From assembly GCA_030533315.1 (NCBI GenBank), contig JAUNJL010000022.1, positions 1 through 35,445 on the forward strand: a stretch of DNA of 35,445 nucleotides. Direction: 5' to 3'. Position numbers and translations under genes: made by a program. The notes under the pieces are model-generated. The model had not been told where the DNA came from, made no database searches, and saw only the letters and a program-made list of their open reading frames with translations. Each line of letters opens with the position of its first letter. Within the stretch, counting starts at the first letter, position 1. This stretch comes from Eubacteriales bacterium. Lineage in GTDB: Bacteria; Bacillota_A; Clostridia; Lachnospirales; Lachnospiraceae. Shown piece by piece: positions 1-8,553 of this stretch.

Positions 1-8
1 AGAATGTT

Positions 9-1550
9 ATGGAAAAAAAACCGACGGTTTTAATGATTCTTGACGGCTACGGATTGAATGAAAAGCATGAGGCAAACGCTGTTTATGAGGGGAAGACGCC
101 TGTGATGGACAAGCTGATGGCAGAGTGTCCCTTTGTAAAGGGCTACGCCAGTGGACTTGCGGTAGGGCTTCCCGACGGACAGATGGGAAATTCAGAGGTG
201 GGCCACATGAACATGGGTGCAGGCCGTATCGTATACCAGGAACTCACCAGGATCACAAAGGAGATCCAGGACGGTGACTTTTTCCAGAACGAGGCTCTCC
301 TTGCAGCTATGAAGAATGCAAAAGAAAAGGATTCTGCCGTTCACTTTATGGGACTTCTCTCCGACGGGGGCGTGCACAGTCACAACACCCACCTCTATGG
401 GCTTTTGGAGATGGCAAAAAGAGAAGGCCTGAAAAAGGTCTATGTACACTGCTTCCTGGACGGAAGGGACACGCCGCCGGCCTCCGGGAAGGGGTATATC
501 CAGGAGCTTCAGGCGAAGATGAAGGAGATTGGCGTGGGAGAGATCGGCGTGGTCTCCGGGCGCTATTATGCCATGGACAGAGACAACCGCTGGGATCGGG
601 TGGAGCTTGCCTACAAGGCCCTCACAAAGGGGGAGGGAGTCAAGGGTACCGATGCGGCCGAGGCCGTTCAGGCGTCCTATGACAACGACAAGACGGATGA
701 GTTTGTCCTTCCCACCGTGATTCAGAAGGACGGGAAGCCGGTTACCCTGGTTTCCGATGGCGATTCTGTGGTGTTCTTTAACTTCCGTCCCGACAGGGCC
801 CGGGAGATCACGAGAGCCTTCTGTGCAGACGATTTTGACGGCTTTGCCAGAGAAAAGAGATTGGATCTCACCTACGTGTGCTTTACCGAGTACGATGATA
901 CCATTCCCAACAAGCAGGTAGCTTTTCATAAGGTTCAGCTGCACAATACCTTCGGAGAGTACCTGGCGGCCAAGGGCATGACTCAGGCCCGTATTGCCGA
1001 GACGGAGAAGTACGCCCATGTGACCTTCTTCTTCAATGGCGGTGTGGAGGAGCCAAACCAGGGTGAGGACCGGATCCTGGTGAAATCGCCAAAGGTTCCC
1101 ACTTATGACATGCAGCCGGAGATGAGCGCTCCTCAGGTATGTGACAAGCTGGTGGAGGCCATCAGGTCTGGCAAATATGATGTGATCATCATCAATTTTG
1201 CGAATCCGGACATGGTGGGCCATACCGGCGTGGAGGAAGCGGCCATCAAGGCAGTGGAGGCGGTGGATGCCTGCGTAGGCAGGGCAGTGGAGGCCATCAA
1301 GGAGGTGGGCGGACAGATGTTCATCTGTGCGGATCACGGAAATGCGGAGCAGCTGGTGGACTACCACACGGGAGAGCCCTTTACCGCCCATACCACCAAT
1401 CCGGTGCCCTTTATCCTGGTCAATGCGGATTCCAAATATACCCTGAGAGAGGGTGGCTGCCTGGCGGACATCGTTCCAACCCTGATCCAGCTGATGGGTC
1501 TTGACCAGCCCCAGGAGATGACTGGAAAATCCCTCCTCGTGGAAAAATAA
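9..1550 (+). CDS. gpmI: 2,3-bisphosphoglycerate-independent phosphoglycerate mutase
   Basis: This glycolytic enzyme interconverts 3- and 2-phosphoglycerate in the cytoplasm using two metal ions (Mn in the known family members). The 513-residue length is normal for the family. The alkaline-phosphatase-like metal site is visible as Asp12 in the N-terminal DGYG motif and the catalytic Ser62 in GNSEVGHM. Later family motifs are FLDGRD, FNFRPDR, NPDMVGHTG and CADHGNAEQ near the C terminus. The ATG lies only nine bases into the window, so its ribosome binding site and promoter are outside. In relatives it usually closes a gapA-pgk-tpiA operon, which would lie upstream; that is family knowledge and not seen here. 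A strong intrinsic terminator follows at 1613-1640, so this is the end of its transcription unit. Confidence 0.97.
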   Translation: MEKKPTVLMILDGYGLNEKHEANAVYEGKTPVMDKLMAECPFVKGYASGLAVGLPDGQMGNSEVGHMNMGAGRIVYQELTRITKEIQDGDFFQNEALLAAMKNAKEKDSAVHFMGLLSDGGVHSHNTHLYGLLEMAKREGLKKVYVHCFLDGRDTPPASGKGYIQELQAKMKEIGVGEIGVVSGRYYAMDRDNRWDRVELAYKALTKGEGVKGTDAAEAVQASYDNDKTDEFVLPTVIQKDGKPVTLVSDGDSVVFFNFRPDRAREITRAFCADDFDGFAREKRLDLTYVCFTEYDDTIPNKQVAFHKVQLHNTFGEYLAAKGMTQARIAETEKYAHVTFFFNGGVEEPNQGEDRILVKSPKVPTYDMQPEMSAPQVCDKLVEAIRSGKYDVIIINFANPDMVGHTGVEEAAIKAVEAVDACVGRAVEAIKEVGGQMFICADHGNAEQLVDYHTGEPFTAHTTNPVPFILVNADSKYTLREGGCLADIVPTLIQLMGLDQPQEMTGKSLLVEK

Positions 1551-1612
1551 ACAGGTTCCCGAAAGCCTTCCGGGACATGAAAGATAAAAGACCATATTGT
1601 GATAATCACGAC

Positions 1613-1640
1613 AAAAACCTCTGGAAAACCGGGGGTTTTT
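1613..1640. terminator. Intrinsic terminator after gpmI
   Basis: A 12-bp stem (AAAAACCTCTGG against CCGGGGGTTTTT, with two G-T wobbles) closes an AAAA loop. The stem ends in a T run on the plus strand and a complementary A run on the other side, so it could work in both directions. It separates gpmI from the MATE promoter at 1678. Confidence 0.85.
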
Positions 1641-1677
1641 GTGATTATGCAGAAAAAAAATTTTTTTGAAAAAACTA

Positions 1678-1706
1678 TTGAAAACGGGGATGTTTTTTAA
1701 TATAAT
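1678..1706 (+). promoter_or_regulatory. Sigma-A type promoter of the MATE gene
   Basis: TTGAAA at 1678-1683 and TATAAT at 1701-1706 are separated by 17 bases. This is one mismatch from the full consensus. The start codon is at 1748, with GGAGGG at 1733-1738 as ribosome binding site. It looks like a strong constitutive promoter; no operator was recognised. Confidence 0.85.
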
Positions 1707-1747
1707 CCCTCTGACAAAAATACCAGGAGGATGGAGGGCGACGGATT

Positions 1748-3148
1748 ATGCAGACAGATATGACCTGTGGGAAGCCCATGAAGATCATACTGAATTTTAC
1801 CATTCCGGTGTTTATCGGAAATGTTTTTCAGCAGTTTTACAATATGGTGGACGCCATTATCGTGGGAAAATTTGTGGGTACGAAGGCGCTGGCCGCCGTG
1901 GGCTCCACGGGGACGATCATGTTTTTGATCCTTGGGTTTCTCATGGGATTGACAGCCGGCTTTACCGTTTTGACCGCACAGAGGTTCGGGGCGGGCAGAA
2001 TGGACGAGATGCGCCAGACCGTGGGGAATGCGGCCATCCTGGCGCTGATCGTTTCCGGGATCATGACCTTCGTCAGCATGGCGGGGATGAGGAGTCTTCT
2101 GACCTTCATGCACACGCCGGAAGATATTTTTGAGGACGCCTACGCCTATATCATGATTATATGCGGGGGGATTTTTGCTCAGGTTCTCTACAATCTCTTG
2201 GCCAGCATTTTAAGGGCGCTGGGAAACAGCAGGGTTCCTCTGTATTTTCTCATCATTTCCGCACTTTTGAACATTGTTTTGGACCTGGTGTTCATCGTGG
2301 CCTTTCGGATGGGAACGGCCGGGGCGGCCTGGGCCACCGTTGTCTCCCAAGGGGTGTCCGGCGTGCTGTGCCTTCTTTACATCATAAAGGCGGTGCCGGA
2401 GCTTCGGCTGTCCAGGGATGACTGGAGCTTTCGCCCAGGTATTGCCAGAAGTCAGATCGGCGTGGGAATCCCCATGGGACTTCAGTTTTCCATCACGGCC
2501 ATCGGCAGCATGATGGTCCAGTCTGCCTTGAATATTCTGGGGGCTTATCCGGTGGCGGCCTTCACGGCAGGGGTCAAGATAGAAAGCATCTTTACCCAGG
2601 CGTTTGTAGCCCTTGGAACGGCCATCTCCACCTACAATGCCCAGAATATCGGCGCCAGGAGGCTGGATCGGGTGCGCCAGGGCTTTCTGGCCACCAACAT
2701 CATCGGCATTCTATATGCCCTGGCGGCCGGTTTGTTCCTGACTCTCTGGGGCAAGGATTTTTCCTACTTGTTCATCTCTGATAACACGGAGGCGGTCGTT
2801 CCCATGGTGGACACCTACGTGAAGTGTGTGGGGTACTTCTTGATCCCTCTCCATTTTGTCAATGTGCTGCGAAATGGAATCCAGGGGATGGGCTATGGAG
2901 TCCTTCCCATGATGTCCGGCGCTGCAGAGCTCATAGGGCGGGCGTCCACGGCCATGGTGGCGGCCAGGGAGAAAAGCTATCTGGGGGCCTGTCTGGCAAG
3001 CCCGGTGGCATGGGTGATCGCTGCGCTGCTGCTGATCTTGATGTATTTTTATGTAATGAAGGATATGACGAAGAGGCTGGGACTTGCTTCGGACACGAAA
3101 AAAAATCGTTCCTCGGGCGCCCTCACGGATGTGTCCCATGGGCTGTAA
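1748..3148 (+). CDS. MATE family multidrug/Na+ antiporter
   Basis: This is an inner-membrane efflux protein of the MATE superfamily (MatE domain), exporting organic cations or drugs in exchange for Na+ or H+. The 466 residues show about 12 hydrophobic segments in two halves. The family signature appears early: a hydrophobic helix from about residue 12 (FTIPVFIGNVFQQFYNMVDA), then IIVGKFVGTKALAAVG and a loop with TAQRFGAGR. The second half repeats the pattern from about residue 235 (GIPMGLQFSITAIGSMM, then FTAGVKIE, ALGTAISTYNAQNIGA). It stands alone, with its own near-consensus promoter at 1678-1706 and a terminator at 3189-3224. The substrate cannot be read from the sequence. Confidence 0.93.
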   Translation: MQTDMTCGKPMKIILNFTIPVFIGNVFQQFYNMVDAIIVGKFVGTKALAAVGSTGTIMFLILGFLMGLTAGFTVLTAQRFGAGRMDEMRQTVGNAAILALIVSGIMTFVSMAGMRSLLTFMHTPEDIFEDAYAYIMIICGGIFAQVLYNLLASILRALGNSRVPLYFLIISALLNIVLDLVFIVAFRMGTAGAAWATVVSQGVSGVLCLLYIIKAVPELRLSRDDWSFRPGIARSQIGVGIPMGLQFSITAIGSMMVQSALNILGAYPVAAFTAGVKIESIFTQAFVALGTAISTYNAQNIGARRLDRVRQGFLATNIIGILYALAAGLFLTLWGKDFSYLFISDNTEAVVPMVDTYVKCVGYFLIPLHFVNVLRNGIQGMGYGVLPMMSGAAELIGRASTAMVAAREKSYLGACLASPVAWVIAALLLILMYFYVMKDMTKRLGLASDTKKNRSSGALTDVSHGL

Positions 3149-3188
3149 AAAACAGATTACAGAAGAAACAACTGGATTGGATAAAATG

Positions 3189-3224
3189 AATGTGCCGGGA
3201 TAAAATAATCTCGACACATTTTTT
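3189..3224 (+). terminator. Intrinsic terminator after the MATE gene
   Basis: Arms AATGTGCCGGGAT and ATCTCGACACATT pair with one mismatch and one wobble around a short A-rich loop and run into TTTTTT. The 3' arm also contains the -35 element (TCGACA, 3211-3216) of the next promoter, so terminator and promoter are interleaved. Confidence 0.8.
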
Positions 3225-3240
3225 CATTATGTGATATAAT
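3211..3240 (+). promoter_or_regulatory. Promoter of the L,D-transpeptidase gene
   Basis: TCGACA at 3211-3216 and an extended -10 (TGATATAAT, TATAAT at 3235-3240) are 18 bases apart. Transcription would begin near 3247. This places an in-frame ATG at 3244 at or before the transcript start and supports the downstream ATG at 3322 as the true start. Confidence 0.75.
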
Positions 3241-3321
3241 ACGATGGTTAGGATACGGATACCATTGTATGGTAGATATGTGAGCGCAGTTATACAGGGG
3301 TTATCGTTGAGGAGTGTATCG

Positions 3322-5241
3322 ATGAACAGCAGGGAAAAAAAAGAGAGGGAGGCCTTCGAGGAAAAGCTGGATGAAGCCATGGAGAAGATCGTGGCAGAGT
3401 TTCCCTTAAAGAATGAGGGAGAGACTGAAGAAGGATCCCGGCAGGCCGGGGATGAAGAGCTGTACCGCCAGGAGATCGAGCACCAGGGACCAGAGTGTGA
3501 ATGGGAGGATGGGGACCTGGAGGAGCTGGATATTCTTGAGGATGAGGAAGGGGCCTACGGGGAGGATGAGTCCTATGAATGGGACGAGGACTCCGGCGAG
3601 GAGGACGAGGAATCCTACCAGGAGGATGAGGAGCTTTTGGGGGAGGAAGGATCCTGCCAGGAGGATGAAGAGGATGGGGAGGCGCCGGTGGTGACGTGCA
3701 GGAAGCCTTCTGGGAAAAGCCGTTCGGCAGGTCAGAGAAAATCGGCCCGTCCCAGGCAGATCGCCTATGTGCCCCTCACCGAAGAGGATCTGAGCTCCAA
3801 GATGGTCCGTCCCCCCAAAAGAAAAAAGCACAAGGGGATCAAGGTCTTTGGGCTGGTTTCCTCCATGATGGCCGTTGCCGTCCTTTGCTCCTATGGAGCT
3901 GTTTCTTATTATTATGCGGATCGCTTTTTCCAGGGAACCAGGATCAATGGGATCGACTGCTCCGGGCTGACCGCTTATCAAGCGGAGCAGGCTATCGCAC
4001 AGAAGGTGGAGGATTATTCCATCCAGGTGCTGGCCCGGGATCAGCAGCCCCAGACCATCCGGGGAGATCAGATCAATTATCAGTATGCGTCCAACGGCGA
4101 GGTGCTGAGCCTTCTGAAAAGCCAGAAGCCCTATGAATGGGTGCGGGGATTTCTGGAGACCAGGGAGTACACCACCGCAGAAAATGCCACCTATGACAAG
4201 ACTCTTCTTCAGACGGAGGTCAAGGCTCTGGAGTGTGCCAAGGAGGAAAACCAGGTGGAGCCGGAGAATGCCTACGTGGCCCTCAATGGCTCTCAGTTCG
4301 AGATCGTGCCGGAGACCGAGGGGACAAAGCTGAAGCTGAAGGAGGCCTACAAGGCCCTGGACGCCGCCATATCCGGCAGTCAGCAGACCGTGGATTTTGA
4401 CACCTCCTCCGGCGTGTACGTTCAGGCCGCTGTCACCAGCAATGACCAGGAGCTTCAGGCCACGAGGGATGCCTACAACAATTACACAAAGGCCAGCATC
4501 ACCTACAACTTTGGAGAAAACAGCGTGACGCTTGACGGGGGAACCTTGAAGGATTGGCTGGAGTTTGATGAAAAGGGCCAGCTGATCAATGATGAAGCCT
4601 CTTTTCAGGAGCACATCAAAAGCTTTGTGGCACAGCTGGCCAGTGATCATGACACGGTGGGAACTCAGAGAGAGTTCCACACCACCAACGGCAGGACCGT
4701 GTATGTATACGGTTCTGCCTACGGCTGGAAGATCGATCAGAGTGCGGAAGCAGAGCAGCTGACGAAGGATATCCGCAGCGGCGCCCAGACCTCCAGAGAG
4801 CCGATCTACTCTATGACGGCCAATTCCCATGGCTACAATGACCTGGGAAATACGTACATTGAGGTGGACCTGGGCGTCCAGCATATGTATTATTACAGAA
4901 ATGGCTCCCTGATCTTTGACTCGGACTTTGTGTCCGGCGATATGCGGTATGAGGACCGCAGGACCCCGGAGGGCATTTACACCCTGTATTTCAAAAAGAG
5001 CCCGGAGGTCTTGAAGGGCAGGCTTTTGCCTGACGGCACCTACGAGTATGAGGCGCCGGTCAGCTACTGGATGCCGTTCAATGGAGGCGTGGGCTTTCAC
5101 GACGCACCCTGGCAGCCCTATTTTGGAGGCGATCGGTACCTTTCGGGAGGATCCCACGGTTGTATCAACCTGCCACCCTCCAGTGCGGCCTATCTTTATG
5201 AGCTGATCGATTACAGTGTGCCCATCGTTTGCTTCTACTGA
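3322..5241 (+). CDS. L,D-transpeptidase with peptidoglycan-binding domain and acidic N-terminal tail
   Basis: This is a membrane-anchored YkuD-family L,D-transpeptidase, which makes 3-3 cross-links in peptidoglycan or anchors proteins to it outside the cell. The ATG at 3322 is chosen over 3244 because GAGGAG precedes it at about 3309-3314 and the promoter -10 ends at 3240. The protein has 639 residues. Residues about 25-120 are a strongly acidic Glu/Asp tract with repeated EDEE blocks, followed by a basic stretch (RPPKRKKHKG). One transmembrane helix lies near residues 173-200 (VFGLVSSMMAVAVLCSYGAV). Next is an extracellular region resembling the PG_binding_4 domain. The catalytic domain ends the protein with GFHDAP and SHGCIN, giving catalytic Cys614. 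The acidic tail would face the cytoplasm, given a type II orientation. The small DUF3784-like gene follows 115 bases later. Confidence 0.93.
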   Translation: MNSREKKEREAFEEKLDEAMEKIVAEFPLKNEGETEEGSRQAGDEELYRQEIEHQGPECEWEDGDLEELDILEDEEGAYGEDESYEWDEDSGEEDEESYQEDEELLGEEGSCQEDEEDGEAPVVTCRKPSGKSRSAGQRKSARPRQIAYVPLTEEDLSSKMVRPPKRKKHKGIKVFGLVSSMMAVAVLCSYGAVSYYYADRFFQGTRINGIDCSGLTAYQAEQAIAQKVEDYSIQVLARDQQPQTIRGDQINYQYASNGEVLSLLKSQKPYEWVRGFLETREYTTAENATYDKTLLQTEVKALECAKEENQVEPENAYVALNGSQFEIVPETEGTKLKLKEAYKALDAAISGSQQTVDFDTSSGVYVQAAVTSNDQELQATRDAYNNYTKASITYNFGENSVTLDGGTLKDWLEFDEKGQLINDEASFQEHIKSFVAQLASDHDTVGTQREFHTTNGRTVYVYGSAYGWKIDQSAEAEQLTKDIRSGAQTSREPIYSMTANSHGYNDLGNTYIEVDLGVQHMYYYRNGSLIFDSDFVSGDMRYEDRRTPEGIYTLYFKKSPEVLKGRLLPDGTYEYEAPVSYWMPFNGGVGFHDAPWQPYFGGDRYLSGGSHGCINLPPSSAAYLYELIDYSVPIVCFY

Positions 5242-5356
5242 CAAAAGCCAGGGATCCTGCGGGTGTGTCTTTCCTATGGCGCCGGGACAGGATGTGGGCA
5301 TGTGACGAAAGAGACGGGGCCGGGTGGGTAACCCGGCTGGAAAGCGGGGAGAGGAT

Positions 5357-5650
5357 ATGGGAAGGACAGTGGATCTGTTCCTGACGGCGGCGGCCATTAT
5401 CATGGGCATTATGCTGATGACGGGACATGGAGATATCTTTATGAAGGGCGGCAACGCCGCCGCACGGAAAAAAACCTATGACGAGAACAAAATGGCGAGG
5501 GCATCCGGGGTTGCTCTGATCCTTGTGGGAATTGCCACGGGGATCGACACCTTTACCACCACCGCGGCGGCGAAGCTGGTCTATGTGGGGGTACTGCTGG
5601 TGGTGTTCGGGGGACTGATTTACTACATGCGTAAAAAATGCAGAAAATAA
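5357..5650 (+). CDS. Small two-helix membrane protein, DUF3784-like
   Basis: A 97-residue protein with a hydrophobic N-terminal helix (about residues 4-22), a short charged loop containing KGGNAAARKKTYDENKMAR, and two closely spaced hydrophobic stretches before a basic C-terminus (YYMRKKCRK). This layout and the loop with a conserved-looking Tyr-Asp match DUF3784 proteins, which are common in Clostridia and have no known function. The assignment is by memory of the family pattern, not a search. The ATG at 5357 follows GGGGAGAGG at 5346-5354; an in-frame ATG at 5324 has no better site. It may be cotranscribed with the L,D-transpeptidase, and a bidirectional terminator at 5746-5778 follows. Confidence 0.72.
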   Translation: MGRTVDLFLTAAAIIMGIMLMTGHGDIFMKGGNAAARKKTYDENKMARASGVALILVGIATGIDTFTTTAAAKLVYVGVLLVVFGGLIYYMRKKCRK

Positions 5651-5745
5651 AGAGAATCCTCCCGGCGGATTTGTGCAGAGGACCCAGCCCTTTGACCGGG
5701 TGTCTTCAAATATGGTTCGGTTTTTGGGACCATTGCGGGAAAAGA

Positions 5746-5778
5746 AAAGCATGACCTGTGAAAGGCCATGCTTTTTTT
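5746..5778. terminator. Bidirectional terminator between convergent genes
   Basis: AAAGCATG and CATGCTTT form the outer stem and CCT/AGG the inner stem, with an A-C mismatch between them. T7 follows on the plus strand and an A/G-rich run lies on the other side. It sits between the DUF3784-like gene (plus) and the HAD gene (minus, ending at 5792) and can serve both. Confidence 0.87.
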
Positions 5779-5791
5779 AAGAAGGGGAGGC

Positions 5792-6409
5792 TCACAAAAG
5801 AGAGAGGATGTCCGCCGGTCTGTCTATGACATGATCCGGTTCGGCCACCTGGCCAAAGCCGTAGGATGCGAAGACGAAGGGGACACCGGCCTTCTGGCAG
5901 GCGTTCCAGTCGCCGTCAGTATCTCCCACATATACGGGGGCGCTCAGGTGATGCCTTTTCACGATGGTCATGATGTTTTCCGCCTTTGCTTCCCCCGTGT
6001 CCCCGGGACAGAGGTGATCCTGAAAGAGGGGCCCCAGTCCAGTTTTTTCCAGGAAAAGCTCTATATATCCGGCCTGGCAGTTGCTGACGATAAAGAGAGG
6101 GACCTTTTTGGAAAGCTCCCGCAGGGTTTCCTCCATTCCTCCGTAGAGAGGGGCTCCCGTCACTTTTAAAACCTGCTCCTCCACCTGGCAGAGGCGGTCT
6201 ATGAGGGTCTGCTGTTCCTGGGGCGGCAGCGCGGGAAAAAGCTGACGGGCGATTTCCGGGAGAAGCTGTCCAAAAAGAGACTGGAGGCGATCCTGGGTGA
6301 TGACCAGGTCTATGTGCTCCTTCTCCTTGAGATAGCGGGTCCAGGCATCCGCCAGTATCCCGGTGCAGTCCCACAGGGTGCCGTCCACATCAAAAATAAT
6401 ACTGTCCAT
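5792..6409 (-). CDS. HAD-superfamily phosphatase (phosphoglycolate-phosphatase-like)
   Basis: A 205-residue haloacid-dehalogenase hydrolase. Motif I is FDVDGTLWD with nucleophile Asp7 and acid/base Asp9. Motif II is the serine of FIVSNCQ in the middle. The motif IV acidic site is GDTDGDWNACQKAG, close to the C terminus. A helical cap occupies roughly residues 15-85, as in the Gph/PGMB-type subfamily. The family removes phosphate from small phosphorylated metabolites such as 2-phosphoglycolate or sugar phosphates; the substrate cannot be assigned here. AAAGGA lies seven bases upstream of the ATG. It has its own minus-strand promoter (6504-6532) and ends at the bidirectional terminator. It is a single-gene unit. 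Confidence 0.9.
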   Translation of the reverse strand: MDSIIFDVDGTLWDCTGILADAWTRYLKEKEHIDLVITQDRLQSLFGQLLPEIARQLFPALPPQEQQTLIDRLCQVEEQVLKVTGAPLYGGMEETLRELSKKVPLFIVSNCQAGYIELFLEKTGLGPLFQDHLCPGDTGEAKAENIMTIVKRHHLSAPVYVGDTDGDWNACQKAGVPFVFASYGFGQVAEPDHVIDRPADILSLL

Positions 6410-6503
6410 ATACGATCCTTTCTAAACGAACATGCCCGCTTCGGGGGCATCACTGTGCATACAGGCAGCCGTCCAGATTCCCGGTTTGCCGCCATATTAC
6501 TTC

Positions 6504-6532
6504 ATGATATCGGAAGAAAAGGAAAAAATCAA
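6504..6532 (-). promoter_or_regulatory. Promoter of the HAD phosphatase gene
   Basis: Read on the minus strand, TTGATT (6532-6527) and TATCAT (6509-6504) are 17 bases apart. Transcription would begin about 90 bases before the start codon at 6409. Confidence 0.65.
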
Positions 6533-6550
6533 CTGTCTTTTTTCGGATTT

Positions 6551-6769
6551 TGTGATATGATGTAACTGCTGACGCCCTCCAGGAGCTTAAGGAGCCACAG
6601 CGGTCCCGTCGTTTGGGCGGCACGGACCGGTTTGCCTGCAGAAAGGCTTTTCCATTATTTTTGCGGGATGGCAGCCTGGCGGACTGCTTTGGTGCGGCCG
6701 GGAGGGGGAGAGGAAGCGGGGGCAAAGGGCGATGGAGGGATTGTGATCGTCTGCCCCGGGAAGGTATTT
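6551..6769 (+). promoter_or_regulatory. Extended -10 promoter and 200-base leader of sfsA
   Basis: TGATATGAT contains a -10 element at 6556-6561 with an extended TG, giving a transcript start near 6568 and a leader of about 200 bases before the sfsA ATG at 6770. The leader holds a hairpin at about 6600-6628 (CGGTCC with GGACCG, continued by GT/AC after a one-base bulge). Short open frames through the leader look like chance frames: they have no ribosome binding site and no family resemblance. The remaining 6410-6550 stretch holds only the minus-strand HAD promoter and leader. Confidence 0.5.
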
Positions 6770-7468
6770 ATGAGGTACGAAGGAATACGAAGAGGGATTT
6801 TTCTGGATCGCCCCAACCGATTTATTGCCCATGTAAGGCTGGGGGAGGAAGTGGAGACGGTTCATGTAAAGAATACCGGGCGCTGCAGGGAGCTTCTCGT
6901 CCCAGGTGCGGCCGTGATCCTGGAAGAGGGAAAGAATCCGGCGAGAAAAACAAAATACGATCTGATCTGTGTCTATAAAGGCCGGCGGCTGATCAACATG
7001 GACTCTCAGGTGCCCAATCAGGCTGCCAGGGAGTGGATCGAGGGCGGCGGCTTGTTTCCAGAGAAGGTGGAGGTGCAGAGAGAAAAAACCTACGGCAATT
7101 CCAGGTTTGATCTCTATGTCCAGTCTCCGGTGAGAAAAGCCTTTATCGAGGTCAAGGGAGTGACCCTGGAGGAGGAGGGGATCGCCCGTTTTCCCGATGC
7201 ACCGACCCTGCGGGGAGTGAAGCACCTGGAGGAGCTGATCCGGTGCAGGCAGGAGGGCCATGAGGCTTACATCCTTTTTGTGATCCAGATGAAGGACGTC
7301 CAGGCCTTTGAGCCCAACTGGGAGACCCATGAGGAATTTGGGCGCGCCCTGCAAAGAGCCCGGGATGCGGGGGTGAGAATCCTCGTTCGGGACTGCCTGG
7401 TAGAGGAGGATTCCATAGAAATCCGGGATCCGGTTCCTCTGAGGCTGGATGTGCCAAAGAGTTTATAG
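6770..7468 (+). CDS. sfsA: SfsA family protein (sugar fermentation stimulation protein)
   Basis: SfsA proteins are putative DNA-binding or nuclease-fold proteins, first described in E. coli as raising maltose metabolism; the molecular role is still unclear. The 232-residue length from the ATG at 6770 matches the family. That start is chosen because GGGAAGG (6758-6764) sits five bases upstream and the protein begins at the usual SfsA N terminus (MRYEGI, then GIFLDRPNRFIAHV). An in-frame ATG at 6632 would add 46 residues without family resemblance. Characteristic blocks are HVKNTGRCRELLVPGA, NTQ-like DSQVPNQAA, SRFDL as NSRFDLYV, and the nuclease-like IEVKGVTLEE. mutY starts 29 bases after the stop, so the two genes are probably cotranscribed. 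Confidence 0.93.
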   Translation: MRYEGIRRGIFLDRPNRFIAHVRLGEEVETVHVKNTGRCRELLVPGAAVILEEGKNPARKTKYDLICVYKGRRLINMDSQVPNQAAREWIEGGGLFPEKVEVQREKTYGNSRFDLYVQSPVRKAFIEVKGVTLEEEGIARFPDAPTLRGVKHLEELIRCRQEGHEAYILFVIQMKDVQAFEPNWETHEEFGRALQRARDAGVRILVRDCLVEEDSIEIRDPVPLRLDVPKSL

Positions 7469-7497
7469 AATAAGAAACTGACAAAAGAGGAAGCCAG

Positions 7498-8553
7498 ATG
7501 ACGGAGAAGATTGTGGTGCCGCTTTTGACGTGGTACCGGGAAAACAAGCGTTCCCTCCCCTGGAGGGACAGAAACAGTGCGTATATTACCTGGGTTTCGG
7601 AGATCATGCTCCAGCAGACCAGGGTGGAGGCTGTGAAGCCTTATTTTGCAAGATTTATCAAGGAGCTGCCGGACGTGGAAGCGCTGGCCGGCTGCCCCCA
7701 GGAAAGGCTTTTGATGCTGTGGGAGGGGCTGGGCTATTACAGCCGCGTCCTCAACATGCAGAAGGCGGCCATACAGGTGATGGAGGAATATGGAGGGATC
7801 ATTCCCGGATCCTTTGAGGAGCTTTTGTCGCTGAAGGGGATAGGAAGGTATACTGCCGGGGCCATCGCATCCATCGCCTACGGCGTTCCCGTGCCGGCGG
7901 TGGATGGAAATGTGCTCCGGGTGGCTGCCAGGATCACGGAAAACAGCCAGGACATCATGAAGCAGTCCGTCCGCCTCGCTGTGGAAAAAGAGCTGCTGGA
8001 GATCATACCCAAGGATGACCCGGGAGACTTCAACCAGGCGATTATGGAGCTGGGAGCCGTCGTCTGTGTGCCCAATGGGCCGGCCAAATGTGAGGAGTGT
8101 CCCGTTGCGGCTTATTGCGGAGCCTGCCAAAGGGGAACCCAGGATCGGTATCCCGTAAAGGCGCCGAAAAAACCAAGAATGATCCAGGAAAGGACCGTGC
8201 TGGTGATCCAGGACGGGGATCGGACAGCGATCCGCAAGCGTCCCTCGAAGGGGCTTTTGGCAGGTCTTTACGAGCTTCCCAATGTGGAGGGACACTTGGG
8301 TGAGGAAGCGGCGGTCAGATATGCCAGGGAGCTGGGGCTGGATCCTCTTTACATCCGTCCGCTCCCGGAGGCGAAGCACGTCTTTTCCCACGTGGAATGG
8401 CGGATGATCGGTTATCTCATCCGGGTCGCCTCCCTGGAAAAGAGTCATGAGAAGGAAATCCTGTTTGCAAAAAAGAACGAGAAGGAAGAGAAATATGCCA
8501 TACCCTCCGCTTTTGGGGCGTATGTGAGATACATGAAGGAGGAATCTGAATGA
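7498..8553 (+). CDS. mutY: A/G-specific adenine DNA glycosylase
   Basis: MutY removes adenine mispaired with 8-oxoguanine in base-excision repair. The 351-residue protein opens with LPWRDRN and the EIMLQQT helix carrying catalytic Glu35. The helix-hairpin-helix LKGIGRYTAGAI and catalytic Asp136 (VPAVDGNVLR) follow. The iron-sulphur cluster cysteines are spaced C-X7-C-X2-C-X5-C (near residues 184-201), one residue longer than the C-X6-C-X2-C-X5-C of E. coli MutY. From about residue 230 the C-terminal half is a NUDIX-like MutY_C domain that recognises 8-oxoguanine. GAGGAAG lies upstream of the ATG. The stop overlaps the next start by four bases (ATGA), suggesting translational coupling. An Ogg1-type glycosylase at 24478 completes an oxidised-guanine repair pair in this window. 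Confidence 0.96.
   Translation: MTEKIVVPLLTWYRENKRSLPWRDRNSAYITWVSEIMLQQTRVEAVKPYFARFIKELPDVEALAGCPQERLLMLWEGLGYYSRVLNMQKAAIQVMEEYGGIIPGSFEELLSLKGIGRYTAGAIASIAYGVPVPAVDGNVLRVAARITENSQDIMKQSVRLAVEKELLEIIPKDDPGDFNQAIMELGAVVCVPNGPAKCEECPVAAYCGACQRGTQDRYPVKAPKKPRMIQERTVLVIQDGDRTAIRKRPSKGLLAGLYELPNVEGHLGEEAAVRYARELGLDPLYIRPLPEAKHVFSHVEWRMIGYLIRVASLEKSHEKEILFAKKNEKEEKYAIPSAFGAYVRYMKEESE

Noticed and set aside
192..1595. Long minus-strand open frame antisense to gpmI
   Set aside because: It lies entirely over gpmI, has no family resemblance and no ribosome binding site; it is a shadow of the high-GC coding strand.
3244..3321. Upstream start of the L,D-transpeptidase at 3244
   Set aside because: The predicted transcript begins near 3247 and no ribosome binding site precedes it; ATG 3322 has GAGGAG.
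3406..5454. 682-codon minus-strand open frame antisense to the L,D-transpeptidase
   Set aside because: Length arises from codon bias of the sense gene; composition is Leu/Pro/Ile-rich and shows no domain, while the sense frame has a full YkuD catalytic motif.
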